From Protaetiibacter mangrovi (GTDB lineage: Bacteria > Actinomycetota > Actinomycetes > Actinomycetales > Microbacteriaceae), in contig NZ_JANTHX010000007.1 in assembly GCF_024752305.1 (NCBI RefSeq), positions 210,433 through 274,432 of the forward strand: 64,000 nt of DNA, in the 5' to 3' direction. Each line of letters starts with the position of its first letter. The first letter of the stretch is position 1. The translations under genes and the position numbers were made by a program. Shown here in pieces: positions 51,829 through 60,746 of this stretch. The notes beneath the pieces were generated by a model that worked only from the letters and a program-made list of their open reading frames with translations, was not told the DNA's origin and did no database searches.

Positions 51829-53060
51829 GCCCGGCCCCCTCGCGGCAGCGCGATGCGCACCTCGGTGCCCTCGGGCCCGCTCTCGACCGCGGCCGTGCCG
51901 CCGGCGCGCGTCATGCGGCCCACGATCGACTCGCGGATGCCGAGCCGCCCGTCGGGCACGGCATCAGGATCGAACCCCGCGCCGCGGTCGCGCACGAACA
52001 CCTCGACCGTGTCGGGGGTCGCCTCGGCGTAGACGGTGACGTCGCCGCCCGCGTGACGCGCGGCGTTGACGAGCGCCTCACGCGCCGCCCCGGCGAGCGC
52101 GGCGGACTCCACTTCCGAGACCTCGCCGACCGTCACGACCTCGATGCGCACGGCGTACGCGAGTTCGAGCTCGCGCGCCATCGTGCGCAGCTCGGTCGCC
52201 AGATCGCCGGCGAAGGGGTCGGTGCCCGCGAACAGCCAATCGCGCAGCTCGCGCTCCTGGGCGCGCGCGATGCGGGCGATCTCGGAGCCCGCACCGGCCC
52301 GGTTCTGGATGATCGCGAGCGTCTGCAGCACCGAGTCGTGCAGGTGCGCGGCGATCTCGGAGCGCTGCTCCTCGCGGGCGAGGGCGGCGCGCTCGGCCGC
52401 GCGGGCGTTCCAGCGCGCGATGAGGGGCGGGAGCACGAACGCCGCGGCGCCGAGCAGGACGACGGTCACGGCGACGATCGCCACGAGGGTGCGCGATCCG
52501 ACGAACGCGCCGAGCAGCACCGCGAGCCCGAGAAGCGCCAGGAATCCCGCGGCGAGCGATCGCACGACGGGCGCGGATGCGGCACGCTGCGGGTCGCGCG
52601 CATCGGCGGTGGTCGCCCACACGATCGCGAGCACGGCCGCCGCCGCGCTCTCGACGAGTCCGAGCGGGACGGGCTGATCGAGCCGCCAGGTGAACGGCAG
52701 CAGCAGGGCGAGTCCGCCGGCGATCCCGAGGAGCACGGCCGCGACCGGCACCCGACGCGTGCGCGGCGCGTCGGGGGTGCCCGCCTCGCGCGGCACGAGC
52801 GCCCAGAACCACAGGTAGAGCAGCACGGGCGCCGCTCCGATCGCCTCGGCGAAGAGGTTGCCGGCGAGCAGCACCGCGGCCACCGCGTACGCACCTCCCG
52901 CGAGAGTCACGGCCGCGAAGAGGATCCGCACGACCTCCGGCCGCGCGCCGAGGTGGCGTCCGAGCGCCGTGCTCACGCCGCCCAGCACGACTTCGCGCGG
53001 GCGCACGAGCGGCGGGCGCACGCGGGCGGCGGCGGCATCCGGATGCGCAGCTGCGGTCAT
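51825..53060 (-). CDS. sensor kinase with N-terminal PspC domain
   Basis: A 411-residue membrane kinase. An N-terminal PspC-like domain (about residues 20-90: REVVLGGVSTALGRHLGARP, then EVVRILFAAVTLAGGAYAV) is followed by further helices to about residue 212, then a HisKA_3 dimerisation domain with phospho-acceptor His241 in AAHLHDSVLQTLAI and a HATPase domain (REALVNAARHAGG, DRGAGFDPDAVPDGRLGI). ATG at 53060 is chosen over a TTG four codons up. It is divergent from a second PspC protein gene; such pairs are known in actinobacterial envelope-stress systems. The signal is not known. Confidence 0.92.
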   Translation of the reverse strand: MTAAAHPDAAAARVRPPLVRPREVVLGGVSTALGRHLGARPEVVRILFAAVTLAGGAYAVAAVLLAGNLFAEAIGAAPVLLYLWFWALVPREAGTPDAPRTRRVPVAAVLLGIAGGLALLLPFTWRLDQPVPLGLVESAAAAVLAIVWATTADARDPQRAASAPVVRSLAAGFLALLGLAVLLGAFVGSRTLVAIVAVTVVLLGAAAFVLPPLIARWNARAAERAALAREEQRSEIAAHLHDSVLQTLAIIQNRAGAGSEIARIARAQERELRDWLFAGTDPFAGDLATELRTMARELELAYAVRIEVVTVGEVSEVESAALAGAAREALVNAARHAGGDVTVYAEATPDTVEVFVRDRGAGFDPDAVPDGRLGIRESIVGRMTRAGGTAAVESGPEGTEVRIALPRGGRA

Positions 53061-53164
53061 GCGACGATCCAAGCACGACGGCGGTCCCCCGGCGCCCGGG
53101 TTCAGGGTGCGGTCAGGGGTTCACCCCATAGAGAGCCCAGCCCGATGCGCACCACGATCGGAGC

Positions 53165-54823
53165 ATGGCTCGACGCACCCCTGCACCCCCGCCCGCCGAT
53201 GAGGCGGCCCCCGACACGGCACCGGACGACTCGGCATCCGAGACGGCGCCCGAGGGCACCACCCCCGACCCGGCTGCACCCGAGGAACCCGAGGCGCCGT
53301 TCTTCACCTGGATCCGCGAGCTGCAGCTGCCCCGCCGCGAGGGCTGGCTCGGCGGCGTGTGCGGCGGAGTCGCCGCCCGGCTCGGCATCGACCCGCTCAT
53401 CGTGCGCGGCGTCGCCGTGGTGCTCGCCGTCGTGGGCGCGCCCGTGGCGCTCGTGTACGCCGTCGCGTGGTTCCTGCTCCCCGACCTGGCGGGCACGATC
53501 CACGCCCGCGAGCTCGGACAGGGCCGGGTGACCCGCGCGATGCCCGGGATCCTGGCGGTCTTCCTGTTGTCGTTCCTGCCGCTCACCCAGAGCTTCTGGT
53601 TCACGGGCGCGCTGTACTGGGGCGACCTCGGCTGGGGCGGCGCGCTCGGGCGCGCCATCTGGTCGGGGGTCGTGGTCGTGCTGGCCGTGGTCGTCGTCGT
53701 GTGGCTCGCCCGCCGCGCCTCGACCGACATCCCGACCACCCCGGCCACGACCGACGACCGTCCGGACACGGTGCCGGCGTTCCCGGATGCGGCGACCGCG
53801 TCCGCGGCCGCGGCGGTGGCGGCGACCTCGATCGCCGAGCCGGGCGAACCGCCCGCCCCGCCCGCCGACGCCTCCGCGGAGGAGCTGGCCGCCTGGAAGG
53901 CGAGCCAGGACGAGTGGCAGCGGCAGCGCGCCGCCTGGGTCGCCGAACAGCGCCGCAGCGAGCACGAGCGACGGCAGGCCGAAGCCCAGGCGCAGGCCGT
54001 CGCCGCCGCGGCCGCCGCCCGCGAACGCGCTCGCATCCGGGGGATCACCAGGCCGCGCGCGAGCGCGGGGGTCGTGTTCCTCGTGGTCGGCGTCGCCCTC
54101 GTCGCGGGGGCGATCTCGGCGTTCGGCGCCGCCCAGTCGGCATCCACGCGGGGGGCCGAATGGGCGATCGGCGCAGCGGCCATCGTGCTGGTGCTCGGGA
54201 TCGGCACCGTCGCGGTCGCCGTCGGGCGTCGTCGCAGCGGAGCGCTGACCTTCTTCTCGATCCTCGCCCTCCTCGCGCTCCTGACCGCCGTGCTGGTGCC
54301 CACCGATCGGAGGCTGCTGCCGCCCGGAGCCAACTACGGCATCGCCTCCGATCGAGACGGACGGTACGCGCAGCTGGTCGGCACGACGAGCCTCTACGTC
54401 ACGGATCGCGACGGAGGCCCCGCCCCCGTGGTCGACCTGTGGCAGGCGGCGGGAAGCGTCTCGCTCTACCTCGACGAGGGCGCGACCGTGCGCATCGAGT
54501 ACACCACCGGCTCGTCGAGCAGCTGGGCGTCGGTGGAGGATGTGCTCGGATCGGTCGGCGGACGCTCGTCGAACTACCACGTCACGGGCGGGCGCCTCAC
54601 CCTGACCGCGGGGGGCGGCGACCCGGACCTGGTGCTGCGCCTCTGGGGCGGGAGCACCACCCTCTACCTGCAGGCGGCCGACACCGACGACACCCCGATC
54701 CCGCTCGACCCCGCGCCGGACGAGGTGCACGCGTGGAACGGCGACGGCGACGTGCTGGATACCCCACCCGCCCCGACGCCGACCCCGACCTCCACCCCCA
54801 CCCCCGAAGGAGCCGCGCCGTGA
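53165..54823 (+). CDS. PspC-domain membrane protein with alanine/glutamine-rich linker
   Basis: A 552-residue membrane protein. After an acidic Pro/Ala-rich N-terminus (about 50 residues) comes a PspC domain (EGWLGGVCGGVAARLGIDPL, then IVRGVAVVLAVVGAPVALVY) with helices to about 180. A Glu/Gln/Ala-rich segment at about 240-300 looks like a coiled coil, followed by several more helices, a C-terminal extracellular beta-rich part and a Thr/Pro tail. It is divergent from the PspC kinase (104 bp apart) and coupled by 4 bp to a small membrane protein gene. It is probably the sensor or target arm of an envelope-stress system; function inferred. Confidence 0.85.
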   Translation: MARRTPAPPPADEAAPDTAPDDSASETAPEGTTPDPAAPEEPEAPFFTWIRELQLPRREGWLGGVCGGVAARLGIDPLIVRGVAVVLAVVGAPVALVYAVAWFLLPDLAGTIHARELGQGRVTRAMPGILAVFLLSFLPLTQSFWFTGALYWGDLGWGGALGRAIWSGVVVVLAVVVVVWLARRASTDIPTTPATTDDRPDTVPAFPDAATASAAAAVAATSIAEPGEPPAPPADASAEELAAWKASQDEWQRQRAAWVAEQRRSEHERRQAEAQAQAVAAAAAARERARIRGITRPRASAGVVFLVVGVALVAGAISAFGAAQSASTRGAEWAIGAAAIVLVLGIGTVAVAVGRRRSGALTFFSILALLALLTAVLVPTDRRLLPPGANYGIASDRDGRYAQLVGTTSLYVTDRDGGPAPVVDLWQAAGSVSLYLDEGATVRIEYTTGSSSSWASVEDVLGSVGGRSSNYHVTGGRLTLTAGGGDPDLVLRLWGGSTTLYLQAADTDDTPIPLDPAPDEVHAWNGDGDVLDTPPAPTPTPTSTPTPEGAAP

Positions 54824-55089
54824 GCGAGACCGACATCCCGACGACCGAGGTCGAGCGCCTGCCGCGGCCGCGCATCCGGATCGGCGCCGCGCTGTGGGGC
54901 CTCGTGCTGATGGCGGTGTCCGGCTCCGTGCTCTGGCTCATGGGGGCGCCGGCGCGACGCGCCGCCGCCCTCGACACCGTGCTCGACCTCGACGCCCTCG
55001 GCTGGACGGTGGTGATCGTGGTCGCCGTCGGCGGCGGCGTCACCCTGCTGGCACTCGCGGCGGTCGTCCGCCGACTGCAGCGCCGCTGA
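54820..55089 (+). CDS. small two-helix membrane protein
   Basis: An 89-residue protein of unknown function. GTG at 54820 overlaps the stop of the PspC gene by 4 bp (GTGA), which supports it as real. Two membrane helices are predicted: ALWGLVLMAVSGSVLWLM at about 29-46 and TVVIVVAVGGGVTLLALAAV at about 63-82, with a basic C-terminus RRLQRR. It probably works with the PspC protein. Confidence 0.75.
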   Translation: MSETDIPTTEVERLPRPRIRIGAALWGLVLMAVSGSVLWLMGAPARRAAALDTVLDLDALGWTVVIVVAVGGGVTLLALAAVVRRLQRR

Positions 55090-55131
55090 GCAGGGGCGGC
55101 CGGACGACCGCGTCGGTGCGCCCGGGCGGAC

Positions 55132-56430
55132 TCAGCGCACCGTGCGCGCGGCGGCGAGCTCGGCGAGGATCGTCTCGAGCCCGGCGACGCCCGACGACGC
55201 CGCGATGTCGCGCCCGATGGCGGCGCTGCGCTCGCGGAACGACGGCTCGGTGAGCACGCGCATCACCGCCGCTCGCACCTGATCGGCCGTCGGCCGATCG
55301 GTGTGCAGGTCGATACCGACGCCGCTCCACGCGACGCGGGCGGTCACCTCGATCTTGTCCTCGGTGAGGCCCGCCGTCACGAGCGGGACGCCGTGCTCCA
55401 TGGCGTAGTGCACGCCGCCGTATCCGCCGTTGGTCACGTAGGCGTCGACGAGGGGCAGCAGGCGGTCGTACGGGAGGTAGGGGGCGATCCGCACGTTGGC
55501 GGGATAGTCGCGCACCGGCACGTCGCGCCCGCCCGTCGACACGACGACGAGCACGTCCTCGTCGGCGAGGCCGGCGATCGCCGGGGCGATGAGCTCGGCG
55601 AAGTCGGTGTTGGCGACCGTGCCCTGCGTGACGTGCACCACCGGACGGCTGCCGTCGAGATCCCCCCACCACTCGGGCAGCGGGGTCGTCGAGGGCTGCG
55701 TGCGCGAGACCGGGCCTACGAAGTGCACGGTCTCCGGCAGGTCGGAGCGCGGGTACTCGAACGAGGGCACGGTGAACTGCACGAGCGCGTCGGCGAGTCC
55801 CGCCGATCCCATGAAGCTGCCCCGCATCCGCCCGCCGGCGCGGGCGACGAGCTCGCGCGCGTAGCGCTGCAGGGAGCCGAAGATGATCCGCTCGGCCACG
55901 AACGACAGCATCGCGTTGCGCGCGCGTCCGGCGGCACCCGGCTTCGGGGGGACGCCGAGGCCGAAGGGCGCGGTGTCGCGGCTCGCCAGCCCGAGCGGCA
56001 CGATCCCGAGGTTGACGACGGGCGGGCGATCGCCGGGGCGGCTGAGCAGCAGGAGCGAGCCCATGAACAGGCTCTCGACGAGCACGGCGTCGGGACGGTC
56101 GGACGCGATGATCGCGTCGACGGCCGCGAGCTGCGCGGGGGCCGGCGTCAGGAAGATCTCGCGCAGGTCGTAGCGGATGCCGGCGGGGCCGCTCAGCCCG
56201 ACGCGACCGGGGAAGGCGGCGTCCATGTCGCGGTCGTCGTAGTCGGCCTCGGCGGGAAGCGGCAGCCACTCGGCGCCGGCGGCCTCGACCGCGCTGCGGT
56301 AGCGCTCGCCGGTGAGGAAGCGCACCCGGTGACCGGACGCGACGAGGTGGCGAGTGACGGCGAGCAGGGGGGTGACGTGCCCGTGCACCGGGGTGGCGCA
56401 GACGAGCAGGTTCAGGGAGGTGGTGGTCAT
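55132..56430 (-). CDS. GT1-family glycosyltransferase (macrolide/UGT-like)
   Basis: A 432-residue GT-B glycosyltransferase. The N-terminal acceptor domain begins LNLLVCATPVHGHVTPLLAV, where the His is the likely catalytic base. The C-terminal nucleotide-sugar domain has HVTQGTVANTDF and TNGGYGGVHYAMEHGVPLV, with the usual His-Gly-Gly replaced by Asn-Gly-Gly. The enzyme probably adds a sugar to a small hydrophobic acceptor, such as an antibiotic or flavonoid. It is divergent from a TetR gene (70 bp between starts), which likely regulates it. Confidence 0.88.
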   Translation of the reverse strand: MTTTSLNLLVCATPVHGHVTPLLAVTRHLVASGHRVRFLTGERYRSAVEAAGAEWLPLPAEADYDDRDMDAAFPGRVGLSGPAGIRYDLREIFLTPAPAQLAAVDAIIASDRPDAVLVESLFMGSLLLLSRPGDRPPVVNLGIVPLGLASRDTAPFGLGVPPKPGAAGRARNAMLSFVAERIIFGSLQRYARELVARAGGRMRGSFMGSAGLADALVQFTVPSFEYPRSDLPETVHFVGPVSRTQPSTTPLPEWWGDLDGSRPVVHVTQGTVANTDFAELIAPAIAGLADEDVLVVVSTGGRDVPVRDYPANVRIAPYLPYDRLLPLVDAYVTNGGYGGVHYAMEHGVPLVTAGLTEDKIEVTARVAWSGVGIDLHTDRPTADQVRAAVMRVLTEPSFRERSAAIGRDIAASSGVAGLETILAELAAARTVR

Positions 56431-56500
56431 GGTGGTGGGTTTCGCGGTTAAGATATTGACGGACTTGATGGAGTATTCACCACCCTGATAGGAAAGTCAA

Positions 56501-57133
56501 ATGACACCCCGCGCCTACAGTTCGCCCCTGCGCACCGCCCAGGCGGCCGACACCCGCCGGCGCATCCTCGACGCCGCAGCCGAGCTGTTCGCGCGCGACG
56601 GCTACGCGAGCACCTCCCTGGCCCGCCTCGCCGAGGCAGCCGGCGTCTCGCTCGAGACGGTCAAGGCCAACGGCCCCAAGAGCTCGCTCATCCTCGCCGC
56701 CTTCGACCAGGCCTTCACCGGCCAGGAGAGCCACGGCTCCACCATCGGCCAACAGGACGCCGGCGCCCGCCTCCTGGCCCTGCCCGACGACGAGCTGCTC
56801 GAGGGATGGGTCGAGTTCATCGCGAGTGCGAACGCCCGCATCTCGCGCCTGTGGATCGCCCTTCTCGACGCGTCGATGGGCGATCCCGCCGTCGAGCAGG
56901 GCCTCGAGGCACTGCAGTCACGGCGGCGCACGGACTTCCGCGACTCGATGGCGGCGTTCCGGGCGCGGGGCCTCGCCCGCCGCCCCGGCGACGACGAGGA
57001 GTTCGCGGCGGCCCTGCAGTTCCTGGTCTCGCCGAGCAGTTACGTGCAGCTCGTGCTCGACTCCGGATGGAGCATGCGCCGCTACCGCGAGTGGCTCGTC
57101 GACACCGTCGAACGCACCGTCTTCACCCCCTGA
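56501..57133 (+). CDS. TetR-family regulator
   Basis: A 210-residue TetR repressor. The DNA-binding domain is at about residues 15-62 (ADTRRRILDAAAELFARDGY, STSLARLAEAAGVSLETV); the recognition helix continues KANGPKSSLILAAFDQAF, with Asn-Gly-Pro-Lys in place of the common YxHFxxK. The C-terminal ligand domain is unassigned. It is divergent from the glycosyltransferase and lies 79 bp upstream of the ABC-2 transporter operon on the same strand, so it may control either. The ligand is unknown. Confidence 0.9.
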   Translation: MTPRAYSSPLRTAQAADTRRRILDAAAELFARDGYASTSLARLAEAAGVSLETVKANGPKSSLILAAFDQAFTGQESHGSTIGQQDAGARLLALPDDELLEGWVEFIASANARISRLWIALLDASMGDPAVEQGLEALQSRRRTDFRDSMAAFRARGLARRPGDDEEFAAALQFLVSPSSYVQLVLDSGWSMRRYREWLVDTVERTVFTP

Positions 57134-57212
57134 GCCGCATCCACCGTTCGGTGGATGCCGCACCCACCACCCGGGAGAGGCGCAACCCGCGCCGCCGGGC
57201 CAGAGTGGGGGC

Positions 57213-58082
57213 ATGACCACAGAGAACGTCGTCGAGGTACGGCAGCTCCGCCGCAGCTACGGGGAGTTCGAGGCCGTGCGCGGCATCGACTTCGACATCC
57301 GCCGCGGCGAGACCTTCGCCCTGCTCGGCCCGAACGGGGCCGGCAAGTCCACCACCATCGAGATCCTCGAGGGCTACCGTCGCCGCACGAGCGGCGAGGT
57401 GCGCGTGCTCGGTGTCGACCCCGCCCACGGCGGCCTCGACTGGAAGGCGCGGCTCGGCATCGTGCTGCAGTCGACCGGGGAGACCGGCACCGCGACCGTG
57501 CGCGAGCAGCTGCGGCACTTCGCCGGTCTCTACCCGCACCCGCGCGACGTCGAGGAGGTGATCGCCGCGGTCGGCCTCGAGGAGAAGGCGAACACCCGCA
57601 TCTCGAAGCTCTCGGGCGGCCAGCAGCGACGCGTCGACGTGGCCCTCGGCATCGTCGGGCGCCCCGAGCTGCTGTTCCTCGACGAGCCGACCACCGGCTT
57701 CGACCCCGAGGCGCGCCGTCGGTTCTGGGAGCTCATCCGGGGACTCCGCGACGAGGGCACCAGCATCCTGCTCACCACCCACTACCTCGACGAGGCGCAG
57801 CAGCTCGCCGACCGCGGCGGCATCATCGCCGGCGGCGAGCTCATGGCGCTCGGCCCGATCGACGAGCTGGGCGGGGCGGATGCGCGGATCCCGATCGTGC
57901 GCTGGCTCGATCGGGGCGTGCTCCGCGAGGAGCGCACCCACCAACCCGGCGCGCTCGTCGCGCGTCTGGCTGCGGCCGGCGAGCCCGAGCGGCTCGAAGT
58001 CGTGCGTCCGAGCCTCGAGGACATCTACCTCTCGCTCGTCGGCGAGTCCGCCGCGGAGCAGCTCGAAGGGAGCATCGCATGA
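57213..58082 (+). CDS. ABC-2 transporter ATP-binding protein
   Basis: A 289-residue ATPase of drug/lipid exporters. Walker A LLGPNGAGKSTTIEILEG, Q-loop VLQSTGETGTATVREQL, signature KLSGGQQRRVDVALG, Walker B LLFLDEPTTGFDPE and switch His in LLTTHYLDEAQ. The C-terminal 70 residues are the regulatory extension of DrrA/CcmA-like proteins. ATG at 57213; the longer open frame upstream overlaps the TetR gene and is not coding. It begins an operon of four with successive overlaps: ATPase, permease, kinase, regulator. Confidence 0.94.
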   Translation: MTTENVVEVRQLRRSYGEFEAVRGIDFDIRRGETFALLGPNGAGKSTTIEILEGYRRRTSGEVRVLGVDPAHGGLDWKARLGIVLQSTGETGTATVREQLRHFAGLYPHPRDVEEVIAAVGLEEKANTRISKLSGGQQRRVDVALGIVGRPELLFLDEPTTGFDPEARRRFWELIRGLRDEGTSILLTTHYLDEAQQLADRGGIIAGGELMALGPIDELGGADARIPIVRWLDRGVLREERTHQPGALVARLAAAGEPERLEVVRPSLEDIYLSLVGESAAEQLEGSIA

Positions 58083-58924
58083 CCACCCTCACCCCCGCCG
58101 CCGCGCGCTTCGCGCCGGGGCGCACCATCCGCCTCGGCCTCTCGCGGGCCGGCTACGAGATCCGCGGCTACTTCCGGCAGGGCGACACGGTGTTCTTCAC
58201 CTTCCTGTTCCCCCTGCTCATGCTCACGATCTTCTCGGTCGCGTTCAGCGACGGGAACTTCGGCACCACCCCGGACGGCGACCCGGTGACCGCCGCGCAG
58301 TACTACCTGCCGGCGATGCTCGCCGCGGGGGTGCTGCTCTCCGGGCTGCAGAACATGGCGATCGACATCGCGATGGAGAAGGGCGACGGCACCCTCAAGC
58401 GGCTCGCCGGCGCCCCGCTCTCGCCGGTCAGCTACTTCATCGGCAAGATCGGCCAGGTGCTCGTCACCGCCCTGCTGCAGGCGGCGATCCTGATCGCGGT
58501 CGCGCGCATCGCTTTCGGGGTGCCGCTGCCGACCGACCCGCAGAACTGGGCGACGTTCGCCTGGGTGTTCCTGCTGGGCGTCAGCACCTGCTCGATCCTC
58601 GGCATCGGGCTGTCGGGGCTGCCGCGCTCGGGCCGGAGCGCGACCGCCGTCATCATCCCGATCGTGCTGGTGCTGCAGTTCATCTCGGGCGTCTACATCC
58701 AGTTCTCGGCGCTGCCGGAATGGCTGCAGCGGGTCGCGGAGGTGTTCCCCCTCGCCTGGCTGGCCCACGGGATGCGCTCGGTGTTCCTGCCGGACAGCTA
58801 CGCCGCGCTCGAGCCGGGCGGCGAATGGAACCTCGCGGGCATCGCGATCGTATGCGGCATCTGGCTCGTCGCCGGGCTCGTCGCCGCCCGCCTCACCTTC
58901 CGCTGGATCCGCAAGGATGGCTGA
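58079..58924 (+). CDS. ABC-2 transporter permease
   Basis: A 281-residue ABC-2 membrane protein with six helices. The first helix is VFFTFLFPLLMLTIFSVAF; the ABC-2 signature is seen in GDGTLKRLAGAPLSPVSYFIG and VLQFISGVYIQFSALPEWLQ with EVFPLAWLAHGMRSVF. Its ATG overlaps the ATPase stop by 4 bp. It would form an export pore with the preceding ATPase. Cargo unknown; antimicrobial peptides or lipids are usual for systems linked to a NarL-type two-component pair. Confidence 0.92.
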   Translation: MTTLTPAAARFAPGRTIRLGLSRAGYEIRGYFRQGDTVFFTFLFPLLMLTIFSVAFSDGNFGTTPDGDPVTAAQYYLPAMLAAGVLLSGLQNMAIDIAMEKGDGTLKRLAGAPLSPVSYFIGKIGQVLVTALLQAAILIAVARIAFGVPLPTDPQNWATFAWVFLLGVSTCSILGIGLSGLPRSGRSATAVIIPIVLVLQFISGVYIQFSALPEWLQRVAEVFPLAWLAHGMRSVFLPDSYAALEPGGEWNLAGIAIVCGIWLVAGLVAARLTFRWIRKDG

Positions 58925-60064
58925 GTGATCCGCTCGCGCTGGTGGCTCGTCGCCCTGGGGGCGACGGGCCTCGGCGTGCTCGCCGTGCTCCTCGCGAACG
59001 GGGTGGGCCCCGCCGCGCTGACCGTCGGCGCATCCGCCGTCGTGGTCTACTCCGCGCTGTTCCTCCTCATCCGTCCGCGGGTGGTCGACGGCAACACCGC
59101 CGCGCTCGTGCTCTCCGGCGTCACCATCGCGTACGGGGGCCTGTTGACCGCGATCGAGCCGCCGCTCGCCGCCGCGCAGTGCTTCGTCTACCCGCTGCTG
59201 TGGATCGTGTCGGGGTCCCGGCGCGCGGGGATCGCGGCGTCGCTCGCCGGGTCGGTCGCGGTGGGCGCGGGCTTCTGGGTGTCGCTCGGCGGGCTGCCGG
59301 CGCTGCCGCAGATCCTCATCACGCAGACGCTCTCCTTCGCGTTCGCGTCGATCATGGGCCTCTGGATCTGGCGCATCGCCGAGCTCGGCGACGAGAAGAG
59401 CCGGCTGCTCGACGAGCTGACCGCCGCGCAGGGCGAGCTCGCGGCCCTGCATCGCGACGCGGGGGTCACCGAGGAGCGGGCGCGGATGTCGCGCGAGGTG
59501 CACGACACGGTCGCCCAGTCGCTGACCGGGCTCGTGCTCCTGGCCCAGCGCGCCCGTCGGGGTTTCGCGGCGGGCACCCTCGACGACGAGACGCTCGAGC
59601 TCATCGAGACCGGCGCGCGGGACGCCCTCGCCGAGACGCGTGCGCTGGTCGCCGCCGCCGCCCCGGTCGAGCTCGCCCAGGGCGGTATCGCGGATGCGCT
59701 GCAGCGGCTCGCGGAGCGCTTCGAGCGCGAGACCCGCATCCGCGTCGCCGTGACGACCGCGCTCGACGAGCCGCTCGACCGCGACGCCGAGGTCGTGCTG
59801 CTGCGGTGCGCCCAGGAGGGGCTCGCGAACGTGCGCAAGCACTCGGAGGCGGCGAGCGCTCGGGTCGAGCTGACCTCCGCCTCCGGCACCGCCCGGCTCA
59901 CCGTGCGCGACGACGGACGCGGGTTCCCCGCCGAGGTGCACGCCGGTTTCGGGCTCGCGGGCCTGCGCGATCGGCTCGCCCTCGCGGGCGGGGCGCTCGC
60001 CGTCGACGGCACGCCGGGCGCCACGGCGATCACCGCGACGCTGCCGCTCGGGGGTGCCGCGTGA
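58925..60064 (+). CDS. sensor histidine kinase (NarL-partner type)
   Basis: A 379-residue kinase. About five membrane helices fill residues 5-155, with no clear extracellular sensor domain, as in DesK- or LiaS-like intramembrane sensors. The HisKA_3 domain has phospho-acceptor His193 in REVHDTVAQSLTGLVLL, and the HATPase domain has CAQEGLANVRKHSEA, VRDDGRGFPAE and GLAGLRDRL. GTG at 58925 directly follows the permease stop. With the next gene it forms a pair that probably senses the ABC transporter or its substrate. Confidence 0.93.
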   Translation: MIRSRWWLVALGATGLGVLAVLLANGVGPAALTVGASAVVVYSALFLLIRPRVVDGNTAALVLSGVTIAYGGLLTAIEPPLAAAQCFVYPLLWIVSGSRRAGIAASLAGSVAVGAGFWVSLGGLPALPQILITQTLSFAFASIMGLWIWRIAELGDEKSRLLDELTAAQGELAALHRDAGVTEERARMSREVHDTVAQSLTGLVLLAQRARRGFAAGTLDDETLELIETGARDALAETRALVAAAAPVELAQGGIADALQRLAERFERETRIRVAVTTALDEPLDRDAEVVLLRCAQEGLANVRKHSEAASARVELTSASGTARLTVRDDGRGFPAEVHAGFGLAGLRDRLALAGGALAVDGTPGATAITATLPLGGAA

Positions 60065-60687
60065 TCCGCATCCTCGTCGTCGACGACCACCCCGTGGTGC
60101 GCGCGGGCATCGTGGCGCTGCTCGACGCGGCCCCGGACGTCGAGATCGTCGGCACGGCGGCGAGCGGCGAGGAGGCGATCGCCCTCGTGCCGGGCGCGGC
60201 GCCCGACCTGGTCGTCATGGATCTGCGGATGCCGGGCATCGACGGCGACGAGGCGACGGCGCGCATCCTGGCCGCCCACCCCGAGGTGCGCGTGCTGATC
60301 CTGACGACCTACGAGACCGACGACGCGATCCTGTCGGCGATCGCGGCGGGCGCGAGCGGGTACCTGCTGAAGGCCGCCCCCGAGCAGGAGCTGCTCGCGG
60401 GCGTGCGCGCGGTCGCCGCGGGCGAGGTGGCGCTCGCGCCGAGCGTGAGCCGGATGCTGGTCGCGCGCACCCGCGCGCCGGAGCCGACGCGCGGCCCGGA
60501 GCTGAGCCCGCGCGAGCTGGAGGTGCTGCGGCTCGTCGCCGAGGGGCTCTCGAACCGCGAGATCGGGGTGCGCATCCACCTCGGCGAGGCGACCGTGAAG
60601 ACCCACCTGCTGCACGCCTTCGCGAAGCTCGACGTGAACGACCGCACCCGCGCCGTCACCCGCGCGATCGAGCTCGGCATCCTCTGA
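60061..60687 (+). CDS. NarL/LuxR-family response regulator
   Basis: A 208-residue regulator with receiver (VIRILVVDDHPVVRAGIVAL, phospho-acceptor Asp54 in VVMDLRMPG, Lys in ASGYLLKAAPE) and LuxR helix-turn-helix (LSPRELEVLRLVAEGLSNRE, ATVKTHLLHAFAKLDV). Its GTG overlaps the kinase stop by 4 bp. It is the last gene of the ABC-2/two-component operon; copy C of the 55-bp repeat follows 4 bp after its stop and may terminate transcription. Confidence 0.94.
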   Translation: MIRILVVDDHPVVRAGIVALLDAAPDVEIVGTAASGEEAIALVPGAAPDLVVMDLRMPGIDGDEATARILAAHPEVRVLILTTYETDDAILSAIAAGASGYLLKAAPEQELLAGVRAVAAGEVALAPSVSRMLVARTRAPEPTRGPELSPRELEVLRLVAEGLSNREIGVRIHLGEATVKTHLLHAFAKLDVNDRTRAVTRAIELGIL

Positions 60688-60691
60688 CGCC

Positions 60692-60746
60692 GAGGGGTCG
60701 CAATGTGCACGCGACACGCCGCGCGGGATGCACTTTGCGACCCCTC
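60692..60746. repeat. 55-bp palindromic repeat, copy C
   Basis: 18-bp arms with one mismatch (GAGGGGTCGCAATGTGCA and TGCACTTTGCGACCCCTC) with centre CGCGACACGCCGCGCGGGA. It lies between convergent genes and overlaps the last 2 bp of rbsK. Confidence 0.85.

Noticed and set aside
50004-60746. CRISPR array made of the 55-bp repeats
   Set aside because: Only three copies, separated by about 1 and 9.6 kb and with genes between; spacing and palindromic type do not fit CRISPR.
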